DNA of 64,000 bases from Streptomyces sp. CB00316 (GTDB lineage Bacteria; Actinomycetota; Actinomycetes; Streptomycetales; Streptomycetaceae), in assembly GCF_001905595.1 (NCBI RefSeq), contig NZ_LIXI01000006.1, positions 124,001-188,000 on the forward strand, written 5' to 3'. The position numbers and the translations under genes are program-made. Shown in pieces: positions 8,612-19,393 of this stretch. Under the pieces are notes generated by a model that saw only the letters and a list, made by a program, of their open reading frames with translations, was not told the origin of the DNA and ran no database searches. The number at the start of each line of letters is the position of its first letter. The stretch's first letter is position 1.

Positions 8612-8733
8612 TACCCGGGGCCGAGCACCGCACCGCACCCCACGCGAGGCGCCTCTGAGGCCCCACCGGAGACGGTCTCGAACCGCTCTCCGCCTGCCGG
8701 TCCCCTGCCGAGGCGGCACGGGACCGGCCGAGA

Positions 8734-8774
8734 CGCGAGTGCCCCCGCCGACCGGGTCGGCGGGGGCACTCGCG
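8734..8774. terminator. Strong bidirectional terminator
   Basis: A 20-base perfect stem (arms 8734-8753 and 8755-8774; central sequence GTGCCCCCGCCGACC and its complement) with a one-base spacer lies between the convergent LAETG gene and ppc, 12 bases from the ppc stop. Confidence 0.85.
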
Positions 8775-8785
8775 CGTTCCCTGGG

Positions 8786-11515
<2,730 letters not shown>

Positions 11516-11914
11516 AGTGTGCGGCTCCTTGCAGTGAATGAGGAGGTGCGTCGCTTCGGCGTCTCCCGGGTGACGGTGCCGATGGGCGGTGGGAGGCGCG
11601 TGGCGGGGTACGGGGCCCTGCGGCAGCCAGCGGTGCTGTTGCCACGCCCCGACGAGCGGGTGCGGACCGCGCTGTCCGACCCTTCCAGGATAGGTGTCGT
11701 CGCCTTCGGCGTGTCCGCAGCCCTGGTGGGGGCGGAGAACAGCGTCGGCACCGAGTGCCCTACCCCTCGGGCAGGCGGACTACCGCGTACGACGGGCTGG
11801 ACCGGGTTCTCGTGTTGTGGGTCCCGTCACTGCCATACTTACCAAGCCGTAGGTTACGGAACCGTAGCCATGGCCGTCCGAGCACCACTTCCTCACCCTC
11901 CGGGGGACTCCTCT
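11516..11914. other. Divergent regulatory region, ppc / desaturase
   Basis: 399 bases without a gene. It must hold the ppc promoter (minus) and the desaturase promoter (plus). On the plus strand TTGTGG (11815-11820) and the CATACTTAC stretch (11834-11842) could form a promoter, but the spacing is poor. Next to it are the overlapping palindromes listed separately. Nothing else is recognised. Confidence 0.5.
11847..11867 (+). promoter_or_regulatory. Overlapping palindromes, likely TetR operator of the desaturase operon
   Basis: CCGTA-GGT-TACGG (11847-11859) overlaps TACGG-AA-CCGTA (11855-11866), so the TACGG half-site is shared. The site lies 48 bases before the desaturase start, next to the likely promoter. 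The second gene of the operon is a TetR repressor, so autoregulation is inferred. Confidence 0.55.
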
Positions 11915-12907
11915 ATGCCGTCCACACCCGACGTGATCGACGAGACCGGCCCGTCCACCTCCAACGCCACCACCTCTCCCCTCCCGCCCGCCACGCTGGG
12001 CGGGGACAAGAAGAGGTCGATCGAGCAGTTCGCGCTGCTGGCGTTCATCGTGGTGCCGTTCGTGGCCCTGCTGGCGGCGGTGCCGCTGGCATGGGGGTGG
12101 GGGGTGAGCTGGTTGGACGTCGGGCTGATGGTGGCGATGTACTTCATCGGCTGCCACGGCATCACGATCGGTTTCCACCGGTACTTCACGCACGGTTCGT
12201 TCAAGGCGAAGCGTCCGCTGCGGATCGCACTGGCCGTGATGGGTTCGCTGGCGGTGGAGGGGCCCCTGGTGCGGTGGGTGGCCGATCACCGCAAGCACCA
12301 CAAGTTCTCGGACGCGGAGGGTGACCCGCATTCGCCGTGGCGGTTCGGGGAGAGCCTTCCGGCCCTGATGAAGGGCCTGTGGTGGGCGCACATCGCATGG
12401 ATGTTCGACGAGGAGCAGACCCCGCAGCAGAAGTACGCCCCCGATCTGATCAAGGACCCGGCGATCCGGGGCATCTCGCGCCACTTCCTGACCTTCACGA
12501 TCGTCTCGCTGGCGATTCCGCCGCTGGTGGGCGGTCTGGTGACGATGTCGTGGTGGGGTGCGGCGACGGCGTTCTTCTGGGGTTCGCTGGTACGGGTCGC
12601 GCTGCTGCACCACGTGACGTGGTCGATCAACTCGATCTGCCACGCGGTGGGCAAGCGCCCCTTCAAGTCCCGTGACCGTTCGGGGAACGTGTGGTGGCTG
12701 GCGGTGCTGTCGTGCGGCGAGTCGTGGCACAACCTGCACCACGCGGACCCGACGAGCGCGCGGCACGGGGTGATGCGGGGGCAGATCGACTCCAGTGCCC
12801 GGCTGATCCGCTGGTTCGAGCAGCTGGGGTGGGCGTCCGACGTGCGGTGGCCGGACGCGGCCCGTATCGATGCCCGGCGCACGACCGTACCGGTCGACCC
12901 GGCATGA
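11915..12907 (+). CDS. Fatty-acyl delta-9-type desaturase
   Basis: 330 residues from ATG 11915, with GGGGGAC at 11902-11908; a second ATG at 11870 lacks a ribosome site. An integral membrane di-iron enzyme that introduces a double bond into acyl chains, adjusting membrane fluidity. Three histidine boxes are intact: 'HRYFTH' (about 88-93), 'DHRKHHKFSD' (about 125-134) and 'SWHNLHHADPTSARHG' (about 270-285). Transmembrane helices flank them (about 37-60, 65-85, 185-225). The stop overlaps the TetR start as ATGA, so the two are translationally coupled. Confidence 0.93.
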   Translation: MPSTPDVIDETGPSTSNATTSPLPPATLGGDKKRSIEQFALLAFIVVPFVALLAAVPLAWGWGVSWLDVGLMVAMYFIGCHGITIGFHRYFTHGSFKAKRPLRIALAVMGSLAVEGPLVRWVADHRKHHKFSDAEGDPHSPWRFGESLPALMKGLWWAHIAWMFDEEQTPQQKYAPDLIKDPAIRGISRHFLTFTIVSLAIPPLVGGLVTMSWWGAATAFFWGSLVRVALLHHVTWSINSICHAVGKRPFKSRDRSGNVWWLAVLSCGESWHNLHHADPTSARHGVMRGQIDSSARLIRWFEQLGWASDVRWPDAARIDARRTTVPVDPA

Positions 12908-13584
12908 TTGACGACGTGGCGACCGACGGCAGCAGCGAGAAGAGCAGGCCCACCGCCTCCCGGCGGGCCCGGCGCGTCCGGATGACCGGCAAGGAGCGCC
13001 GCGAGCAGCTGCTGGACATCGGTCGTGCCCTCTTCGCCGACAAGGGGTTCGAGGGCACGTCGGTGGAGGAGATCGCGGCCCGCGCCGGGGTCTCCAAGCC
13101 GGTGGTGTACGAGCACTTCGGCGGCAAGGAGGGCCTGTACGCGGTGGTGGTCGACCGCGAGATGCGCCGACTGCTGGACATGGTGCAGGGGGCGCTCACG
13201 GCGGGCCATCCGCGGGAGCTGCTGGAGCAGGCGGCCTTCGCGCTGCTGGACTACATCGAGTCGTACACGGACGGTTTCCGGATCCTGGTCCGGGACTCCC
13301 CGGTGGCGCAGTCGACGGGCACGTTCGCCTCCCTGATCAGCGATATCGCCACGCAGGTGGAGGACATCCTGGGCCTGGAGTTCAAGGCCCGCGGTTTCGA
13401 CCCGAAGCTGGCCCCGCTGTACGCCCAGGCGCTGGTGGGGATGGTGGCGCTGACCGGCCAGTGGTGGCTGGACGTCCGCAAGCCGAAGAAGGCCGAGGTG
13501 GCGGCACACCTGGTCAACCTGTGCTGGCACGGGCTGGAGAACCTGGAGTCGAAGCCGCGGCTGATAGGGCACCGGAAGAGCTGA
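12904..13584 (+). CDS. TetR-family regulator coupled to the desaturase
   Basis: 226 residues; ATG 12904 overlaps the desaturase stop. The N-terminal HTH reads 'RREQLLDIGRALFADKGFEGTSVEEIAARAGVSKPVVYEHFGGKEGLYAVVV' (about 30-80), a textbook TetR DNA-binding domain. The C-terminal ligand domain contains 'YIESYTDGFRILVRDSP' and probably senses an acyl-CoA or fatty acid, inferred from the operon. It probably acts on the palindromes at 11847-11867. An Arg/Ser-rich N-terminal extension of about 28 residues precedes the HTH. Confidence 0.88.
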   Translation: MIDDVATDGSSEKSRPTASRRARRVRMTGKERREQLLDIGRALFADKGFEGTSVEEIAARAGVSKPVVYEHFGGKEGLYAVVVDREMRRLLDMVQGALTAGHPRELLEQAAFALLDYIESYTDGFRILVRDSPVAQSTGTFASLISDIATQVEDILGLEFKARGFDPKLAPLYAQALVGMVALTGQWWLDVRKPKKAEVAAHLVNLCWHGLENLESKPRLIGHRKS

Positions 13585-13687
13585 CCTCAATCACCCCTTC
13601 CCCGGCACGTGACCCGCTGTGATGACGGCTGCGGATTCCCCGCCGTAGTGGTCGGCAGGGCAGAGAATCCCGTCCATGGGAGGAACC

Positions 13688-13886
13688 ATGACCGCCGAGC
13701 CGACCACCGCGCACAGCTCCCGCTGGCCGGTGCCCCCGCAGGACGGATACACCGTGGACAGCACCGCCGGAGGTGAAGATCCGTCGGGAGATGACCGTGG
13801 TACTGGACCGGCTCAATGGACCGGAGCCCGACGTCTCCGTCATTCGCAGCGAGGCTGACACCAAGGGGATGGAGCAGACGTCGTAC
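13688..13886 (+). pseudogene. Remnant of a Uma2-family endonuclease gene
   Basis: A good ribosome site (GGGAGGAA, 13678-13685) and ATG 13688 open 'MTAEPTTAHSSRWPVPPQDGYTVD', which resembles the N-terminus of Streptomyces Uma2 proteins. The frame then breaks; in another frame from about 13770 'VKIRREMTVVLDRLNGPEPDVSVIR' reads as the middle of the Uma2 catalytic fold ('gPePDv'). The stretch between (the 'LPeh.ELIDG' part) and the whole C-terminal half are missing. The remnant runs into the 3' end of the opposing VOC gene. The initiation signals survive, so a short peptide may still be made. Confidence 0.65.
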
Positions 13887-14273
13887 TCACGCGGCGTCGG
13901 CGTCCGGCTCCAGGAACTCCAGGCGGTTGCCCGCCGGGTCGTGGGCGTGGAAGCGGCGGTGGCCGGGGAGGTCGTCGTCCCATTCCGTGGGGATGCCGTG
14001 GGCCTCCAGGCGGGCCGCGTACTCCACGATCCCGGTGACGCGCAGGCCCGGGTGGGCCTTCTTGGCGGGGCGGAAGTCCTCCTCGATGCCCAGGTGGAGC
14101 TGGACGGGACCGGCGGCGAACCAGCAGCCGCCGCGGGCGGCCAGCACCGGGGGCTTCGGGATCTCGGTCATGCCCAGGGCGTCGGCGTAGAAGGCGCGCA
14201 GGGCGGCCTCGGAGCCTGGTGGGGTGGCGAGCTGGACGTGGTCGACGGCGGCGAGGCCTGCGGGGGCGGTCAT
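13887..14273 (-). CDS. VOC-family (glyoxalase/bleomycin-resistance fold) protein
   Basis: 128 residues, a single vicinal-oxygen-chelate domain: 'VDHVQLATPPGSEAALRAFYADALGMTEI.KP' at the N-terminus and 'HDPAGNRLEFLEP' at the C-terminus, with H12, a Glu and His residues at metal-site positions. The substrate cannot be told. It ends next to the Uma2 remnant and its start lies 28 bases downstream of the tam stop on the same strand, so it may be co-transcribed with tam. Confidence 0.85.
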   Translation of the reverse strand: MTAPAGLAAVDHVQLATPPGSEAALRAFYADALGMTEIPKPPVLAARGGCWFAAGPVQLHLGIEEDFRPAKKAHPGLRVTGIVEYAARLEAHGIPTEWDDDLPGHRRFHAHDPAGNRLEFLEPDADAA

Positions 14274-14301
14274 CGGGTCTCCTTGCGGGCTGGGGCTCGG
14301 T

Positions 14302-15117
14302 CTACGGCTTGCGGGCGACGGCGAAGATGCGGCGGAACGGGAAGACCGTGCCGTACGGGCCCGGGGGGTACGCCTCGTGCAGCAGGTCGCGGTATGCGGT
14401 GACGAACGCGTCGCGGGCCTCGGCGTCGTCGGCCAGCGCGGTGAGGACGGGGCGCAGGGCGGTGCCCTTGACCCAGTCGAGGACGGCGTCGTCGCCGTGC
14501 AGGGTCTGGAGGTAGGTGGTCTCCCAGACGTCTGCCGTGCAGCCCAGGTCCCGCAGGCGGGTGAGGTAGTCGGCGGGCTCCAGGACGGCGGCGGTGCGCT
14601 CGCCGGTGCCGTGGAGGCGGGGACGCCAGCGGTCGGAGTCGCGGAGCTGGGCCAGGAGGGTGTGGCTGGGGGCGGTGAAGTTGCCGGGTATCTGGAAGGC
14701 GAGGGTGCCGCCGGGGGCGAGGGCGTCGATCCAGCGGGGGAAGTACGCGGCGTGGCCGGGGATCCACTGGAGCGCGGAGGTGGAGACGATCAGGCCGTAC
14801 GTCTCGGTGGGCGTCCAGGTGGCGGCGTCGGTCTCGGCGAAGTCGAGGAGGGGCGGGCGGGCGTGTGCGGCGGCCTCGGCGAGCATCTGCGGGGAGGTGT
14901 CGTAGCCGGTGATACGGGCCTGCGGCCACCGGTCGGCGAGGAGGGCGGTGACGTTGCCGGCGCCGCAGCCGAGGTCGGCGATGCGGGGCGCGGGGTGGCC
15001 GGGGAGGTCGCCGATCCGGGCCAGGAGGTCGTGGAAGGGGCGGGTGCGGTGGTCCGCGTGGCGCAGGTACTGCCGCGGATCCCAGGTGGGTTCGGCCGCG
15101 GGCGTCGTGGGTGTCAT
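14302..15117 (-). CDS. tam: Trans-aconitate 2-methyltransferase
   Basis: 271 residues from ATG 15117. SAM-dependent class I methyltransferase: motif I 'IADLGCGAGNVTALLADRWP' (about 46-66), 'GYDTSP.ML', and a central 'STSALQWIPGHAAYFPRW' that is characteristic of Tam. It methylates trans-aconitate, an inhibitor of aconitase formed spontaneously. It is divergent from a MarR gene over palindromic sites, the arrangement known for tam and TamR in S. coelicolor. Confidence 0.92.
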   Translation of the reverse strand: MTPTTPAAEPTWDPRQYLRHADHRTRPFHDLLARIGDLPGHPAPRIADLGCGAGNVTALLADRWPQARITGYDTSPQMLAEAAAHARPPLLDFAETDAATWTPTETYGLIVSTSALQWIPGHAAYFPRWIDALAPGGTLAFQIPGNFTAPSHTLLAQLRDSDRWRPRLHGTGERTAAVLEPADYLTRLRDLGCTADVWETTYLQTLHGDDAVLDWVKGTALRPVLTALADDAEARDAFVTAYRDLLHEAYPPGPYGTVFPFRRIFAVARKP

Positions 15118-15142
15118 GGGAGACAGGATCACGCGCAGAATA

Positions 15143-15170
15143 TCTTGATGTCAAGACACTCGAATTCAAG
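15143..15170. promoter_or_regulatory. TamR operators between tam and tamR
   Basis: TCTTGA-TG-TCAAGA (15143-15156) is a perfect palindrome of the MarR type, and CTCGAATTCAAG (15159-15170) is an imperfect second copy starting 16 bases downstream. They fill the tam side of the divergent region, so binding should affect both promoters. Confidence 0.8.
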
Positions 15171-15206
15171 AGACTTCATGTCGACAGACCCTCTACACTG
15201 ATCCAC

Positions 15207-15704
15207 ATGGAGGACGAGGTCGACCGACTGGTCGCAGCATGGCGCCGGGAGCGCCCCGACCTCGACGTGGAACCACTCGAGGTGCTCAGTCGCGTCTCCC
15301 GCCTGGCCCGCCATCTCGACCGCGCCCGCCGCATAGCGTTCGCCGAGCACAACCTGGAGCCGTGGGAGTTCGACGTACTGACCTCGCTGCGCCGCGCCGG
15401 GCCCCCGTACCAGCTCTCCCCCGGGCAGCTGCTGACCCAGACCCTGGTCACCTCGGGCACGATGACCAACCGTATCGACCGGCTCACCAAGAAGAACCTC
15501 GTCGAGCGGCTCCCCGACCCCAGCGACCGGCGCGGTGTCCTGGTCCGGCTGACCGCCGAGGGGCGCGACAAGGCCGACCAGTCGCTGGCCGGGCTCCTCG
15601 ACCAGGAGCGGGCCATCCTCGGCGAGCTCTCCCGTCATCAACGCGGTGAACTGGCCGGGCTGCTACGCCGGTTGACTGCCCCGTTCGACAACACCCCCGG
15701 ATAG
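15207..15704 (+). CDS. tamR: MarR-family regulator TamR
   Basis: 165 residues from ATG 15207. Winged-helix MarR fold: 'LEPWEFDVLTSLRRAGPPYQLSPGQLLTQTLVTSGTMTNRIDRLTKKNLVERLPDPSDRRGVLVRLTAEG' (about 50-120). In S. coelicolor the orthologue is reported to release DNA on binding citrate, trans-aconitate and related acids, inducing tam and TCA genes. The divergent tam gene and the TTGA/TCAA palindromes support the assignment. Its 3' end overlaps the convergent LuxR-type gene by 42 bases. Confidence 0.88.
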   Translation: MEDEVDRLVAAWRRERPDLDVEPLEVLSRVSRLARHLDRARRIAFAEHNLEPWEFDVLTSLRRAGPPYQLSPGQLLTQTLVTSGTMTNRIDRLTKKNLVERLPDPSDRRGVLVRLTAEGRDKADQSLAGLLDQERAILGELSRHQRGELAGLLRRLTAPFDNTPG

Positions 15705-16463
15705 CCGGACCGCTACGGGCTCCGCCGGACCGACCCCGGCCCGCCGGGCGAGCGCCACGGCGGCCAGCGTCGAGTGGACCCCGAGCTTGCCCAGCACGTT
15801 CTGCATGTGGGTGCGGACCGTGTGCGGGGAGAGGAACAGCCGCTCCGCGACCGCCTTCCTCCCCAGCCCCGCCACCATGCAGCGCAGCACCTCGCGCTCG
15901 CGGGGCGTCAGGGACTCCACCAGCTGCTCGCTCTCGGTGCGGTGCTTGCGGTCCGTGGTCAGCTCCCGCAGGACCCCGGTCAGCAGGGCGGGCGGCAGAT
16001 GCGTCTCGTCGCGCAGCACGCCCCGGATCACCGTGAGCAGCCGCTGCAGCGAGCAGTCCTTGGCCACCCACCCCGAGGCCCCCGCCTGGAGCGCCCGGGC
16101 GGCGCACCGCGGGTCGTCCTTCTCCGCGAGTACCACCGAGCGCAGGCCGGGCCGGGCGGCGTGGACCACGGCGACCAGCGAGATGCCGTCGACGAGGGCC
16201 GCCTCCTCCTGCCGGGGCACGGGGAGCGCCGGAACACCGCCGGTGGACAGGGAGCCGCCGTGGGCCAGGGCGCCGAGCTCGGCGTCGACCAGGATCACGT
16301 CGTACGGGCGTGCCTCGGCGGCCGCGCGCTCCAGTGCGCGCAGCGCGGCCGGGCCGCTGCCCGCCGCCGCCACGTCCACGTCCGCTTCGGCGGCGAGGGC
16401 CGCCGCGAGCGATTCGGCGAAGATGCGGTGGTCGTCGACCACCAGAACCCGGATTCGAGCCAC
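15663..16463 (-). CDS. Orphan LuxR/NarL-type response regulator
   Basis: 266 residues from GTG 16463, chosen because the receiver 'IRVLVVDDHRIFAESLAAAL' begins at once; longer in-frame starts would add an unmatched tail. The receiver has the acidic pair D10-D11, the phospho-acceptor D60 in 'VILVDAEL', and a Lys in 'LAEKDDP'. An insertion after D60 ('GALAHGGSLSTGGVPALPVPRQ') is unusual. The C-terminal HTH is 'LTPREREVLRCMVAGLGRKAVAERLFLSPHTVRTHMQNVLGKLGVHS'. No kinase gene is adjacent. The last 42 bases overlap tamR tail-to-tail. Confidence 0.85.
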   Translation of the reverse strand: MARIRVLVVDDHRIFAESLAAALAAEADVDVAAAGSGPAALRALERAAAEARPYDVILVDAELGALAHGGSLSTGGVPALPVPRQEEAALVDGISLVAVVHAARPGLRSVVLAEKDDPRCAARALQAGASGWVAKDCSLQRLLTVIRGVLRDETHLPPALLTGVLRELTTDRKHRTESEQLVESLTPREREVLRCMVAGLGRKAVAERLFLSPHTVRTHMQNVLGKLGVHSTLAAVALARRAGVGPAEPVAVRLSGGVVERGSQPA

Positions 16464-16744
16464 AGAGAGACCCCCATCTGCGGGGGCGGACAGCCGCGGG
16501 TACGGCGTCCGGAGCATCCGGCCGACCCGTGGCCAGCCTTCCGGGTGGACCGTGGTGGGCCGACCGCCGTCGTCCGCACCGCCTGCCACCCCGCTCCGGG
16601 CACCGTACCCGACTCTCTCGCCCCCTGATTCGACACCGGCCCCCACCGGTGTTGGGATCAGCGTACGGGCGGGGACCGGAGGGGGAAGGCGATTCGCGGA
16701 ACTGATGGCCCGGGGCGGATACCGGGGTGTTTATGGTGGGGTTC

Positions 16745-17185
16745 ATGTTCCGTCTTGAGACAGAAGTGGACAAAGAACGTCACCGTCTGCTGAGCAAGCG
16801 CCTGCAGGAGGACAACGTCGCGGCCTCCGACGGCCTGCGCGCACTGCTCTCCACCTCCGCCGAGCACGAAGTCCCGCTGGAGGTGTGGGCGTTGGACGAG
16901 CAGGGCACGGTCGCCGGCGGGCTGACCGGGCGGACCTGGGCGTACTGGCTCCATGTCGACCTGCTCTGGGTCGACGCCCGCCACCGCGGCTCCGGCCTCG
17001 GCTCACAGCTGCTCGCCGAGGCCGAGCGGGTGGCCCGCACGGAGCGGGCCTGTACCCGCTCCCGGCTGGAGACGTGGGACTTCCAGGCCCCGGACTTCTA
17101 CCGGAAACAGGGGTACGAGGAGATCGGCCGGGTCGAGGACTACCCGCCCGGCGTCACCGAGTTCATCCTGATCAAGCGGCTCTGA
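16745..17185 (+). CDS. GNAT-family N-acetyltransferase
   Basis: 146 residues from ATG 16745 (an in-frame ATG lies 18 bases upstream). The acetyl-CoA binding signature is 'VDARHRGSGLGSQLLAEAERVA' (about 78-100), followed by 'ETWDFQAPDFYRKQGYEEIG', where FYxKxGF is the family's late motif. Substrate unknown. It is convergent with galK and ends 22 bases from it. Confidence 0.88.
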   Translation: MFRLETEVDKERHRLLSKRLQEDNVAASDGLRALLSTSAEHEVPLEVWALDEQGTVAGGLTGRTWAYWLHVDLLWVDARHRGSGLGSQLLAEAERVARTERACTRSRLETWDFQAPDFYRKQGYEEIGRVEDYPPGVTEFILIKRL

Positions 17186-17207
17186 ACAGCCCCGCCCGTA
17201 AGCCGGT

Positions 17208-18398
17208 TCAGCTCAGACGGCGCGCTCCCGCCGAGGGGGTCGCGGCGAAGATCCCCGGCGCCGCGTGCCCCGCCGCGGCGAACGCCTTCGTGACGGCCTC
17301 GGCCACCGCGTCGGCCTGCGCCGCCTCCACCAGCACGATCGCCGAGCCGCCGAAGCCCCCGCCGGTCATCCGCGCCCCGAGCGCCCCGGCCTCCCGCGCC
17401 GCCGCGACAGCGAGGTCCAACTCCGGGCAGGAGACCCGCAGATCGTCGCGGAGCGAGCGGTGACCCTCGTCCAGTACCGGGCCCGCCGCCCGCACCTCGC
17501 CCGCGTCCAGCAGGGCGATGACCTGCTCCACCCGGCGGTTGTCGCCGACGACATGGGTGACGTACCGGATGACGGACTCGTCCGCCCCGGCCTCGGCGAG
17601 CGTGGCCAGGGCCGCGTCGAGACCGTCGTACGGGAGGTCGCGCAGGGTGGGTATCCCGAGGAGCCGGGCGCCCTCCTCGCAGCCGGCCCGGCGCTCCGCG
17701 TACGCCCCGTCGCCGAGCGCGTGCTTGACCCGGGTGTCGACGACCAGGAGCGTGAGGCCCTGGGCCGCCGGGTCGAAGGGGACCTGGCGCAGGGTGAGGT
17801 CGCGGGTGTCCAGGTGCAGGGCGTGGCCCTCGGTGCAGCAGGCCGACGCCATCTGGTCCATGATCCCGCAGGGCACGCCCACGAAGTCGTTCTCGGCGCG
17901 GCGCCCGATCACGGCCAGTTCGGGCCCGCCCAGGCCGAGGTGGAACAGGTCGTTCAGCGCGAGCGCCGTGACGGTCTCCAGGGCGGCGGAGGAGGAGAGC
18001 CCGGCGCCGGTGGGGACGGTGGAGCTCAGCGCGATGTCCGCCCCGGTGACCGGGTGGCCGGCCTCGCGCAGCGCCCAGACCACGCCCGCCGGGTAGGCGG
18101 CCCAGCCGTGGCCGGAGTGCGGGGCCAGCTCCTCGACGCGCAGGGAGACGACGCCGCCGGGCACGTCGGAGGAGTGCAGCCGCAGGACGCCGTCGGTGCG
18201 CGGGGAGACGGCGGCGCGGGCGGTGTGCGGGAGGGCGAGCGGCATGACGAAGCCGTCGTTGAAGTCGGTGTACTCGCCGATGAGGTTCACCCGTCCGGGT
18301 GCCGCCCAGACGCCGTGGGGTTCACCCCCGTACAGCTCGGTGAAGGTGGCGGCGGGGACGGGACCGGATGCCTCGGCGGTCGCGACGGTCTCGGTCAT
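17208..18398 (-). CDS. galK: Galactokinase
   Basis: 396 residues. GHMP kinase phosphorylating galactose at C1: the galactokinase signature 'GRVNLIGEYTDFNDGFVMP' (about 31-50), ATP loop 'VPTGAGLSSSAALE' (about 129-142) and C-terminal 'GARMTGGGFGGSAIVLV'. Last gene of a galT-galE-galK operon; its start overlaps the galE stop by four bases, so it is translationally coupled in the Leloir pathway. Confidence 0.96.
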   Translation of the reverse strand: MTETVATAEASGPVPAATFTELYGGEPHGVWAAPGRVNLIGEYTDFNDGFVMPLALPHTARAAVSPRTDGVLRLHSSDVPGGVVSLRVEELAPHSGHGWAAYPAGVVWALREAGHPVTGADIALSSTVPTGAGLSSSAALETVTALALNDLFHLGLGGPELAVIGRRAENDFVGVPCGIMDQMASACCTEGHALHLDTRDLTLRQVPFDPAAQGLTLLVVDTRVKHALGDGAYAERRAGCEEGARLLGIPTLRDLPYDGLDAALATLAEAGADESVIRYVTHVVGDNRRVEQVIALLDAGEVRAAGPVLDEGHRSLRDDLRVSCPELDLAVAAAREAGALGARMTGGGFGGSAIVLVEAAQADAVAEAVTKAFAAAGHAAPGIFAATPSAGARRLS

Positions 18399-19393
18399 GG
18401 GGTGGTGGACTCCTCTCGGCGGGCGAACTGCCAGGCGTCGGCGATGATTCCGGCCAGGTCGGCGCGGGAGGGCTGCCAGCCGAGGCGTTCGACGGCGGTC
18501 GCGGCGGAGGCGACGAGGACGGCCGGGTCACCGCCGCGGCGCGGGGCGGGGGCCTCGGGGATCGCGTGGCCGGTGACCTTGCGGACGGTCTCGATGACCT
18601 CGCGTACCGAGAAGCCGTTGCCGTTGCCGAGGTTGCAGATGAGGTGCTCGCCGGGGGCGGCCGCGTCCAGGGCGAGGAGGTGGGCCTCGGCGAGGTCGGC
18701 GACGTGGATGTAGTCGCGGACGCAGGTGCCGTCGGGGGTGGGGTAGTCGTCGCCGTAGACGGAGATCGACTCGCGCTCGCCCAGGGCCACTTGGAGGACG
18801 AGCGGGATGAGGTGGGACTCGGGCGTGTGGCGCTCGCCACAACTCCCGTACGCCCCGGCCACGTTGAAGTAGCGCAGCGAGACGGCGGCCAGGCCGTGGG
18901 CGGTCGCCTCGCCGCTGATCATGTGGTCGACGGCGAGCTTGGAGGCGCCGTACGGGCTGGTGGGGGCGGTGGGGTCGGCCTCGGTGATGGGGCTGGAGAC
19001 CGGTTCGCCGTAGGTCGCGGCGGTGGAGGAGAAGACGAGGGTACGGACCCCGTGCTCACGCATGGCGGCGAGGAGGGCGGTGGTGCCGCCGACGTTGTTG
19101 ACCCAGTACTTCTCCGGGTCCACGACGGACTCGCCCACCTGGGAGAACGCGGCGAAGTGGAGGACCCCGTCGTAGGAGGGGTCGAGGTGGCGGGCGGCGT
19201 CCTGGATGCGGCCCTCGATGAACGTGGCGCCGGCCGGGACGCCGACGCGGAAGCCGGTGGAGAGGTCGTCCAGGACGGTGACCGCGTGCCCGGCCTCCAG
19301 CAGGTGCTGGGCGACCACACTGCCGACGTAACCGGCACCACCGGTGACCAGGTACTTCTTCTTCGGGTCGCGCACGTTCCGGGGGTTGCTCAC
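18395..19393 (-). CDS. galE: UDP-glucose 4-epimerase
   Basis: 332 residues. Extended short-chain dehydrogenase with the NAD-binding 'YLVTGGAGYVGSVV' (about 14-27), catalytic Ser in 'FSSTAATYGEP' and the YxxxK pair in 'TSPYGASK'. It interconverts UDP-galactose and UDP-glucose. It overlaps galT (4 bases) upstream and galK (4 bases) downstream. Confidence 0.96.
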   Translation of the reverse strand: MSNPRNVRDPKKKYLVTGGAGYVGSVVAQHLLEAGHAVTVLDDLSTGFRVGVPAGATFIEGRIQDAARHLDPSYDGVLHFAAFSQVGESVVDPEKYWVNNVGGTTALLAAMREHGVRTLVFSSTAATYGEPVSSPITEADPTAPTSPYGASKLAVDHMISGEATAHGLAAVSLRYFNVAGAYGSCGERHTPESHLIPLVLQVALGERESISVYGDDYPTPDGTCVRDYIHVADLAEAHLLALDAAAPGEHLICNLGNGNGFSVREVIETVRKVTGHAIPEAPAPRRGGDPAVLVASAATAVERLGWQPSRADLAGIIADAWQFARREESTTP

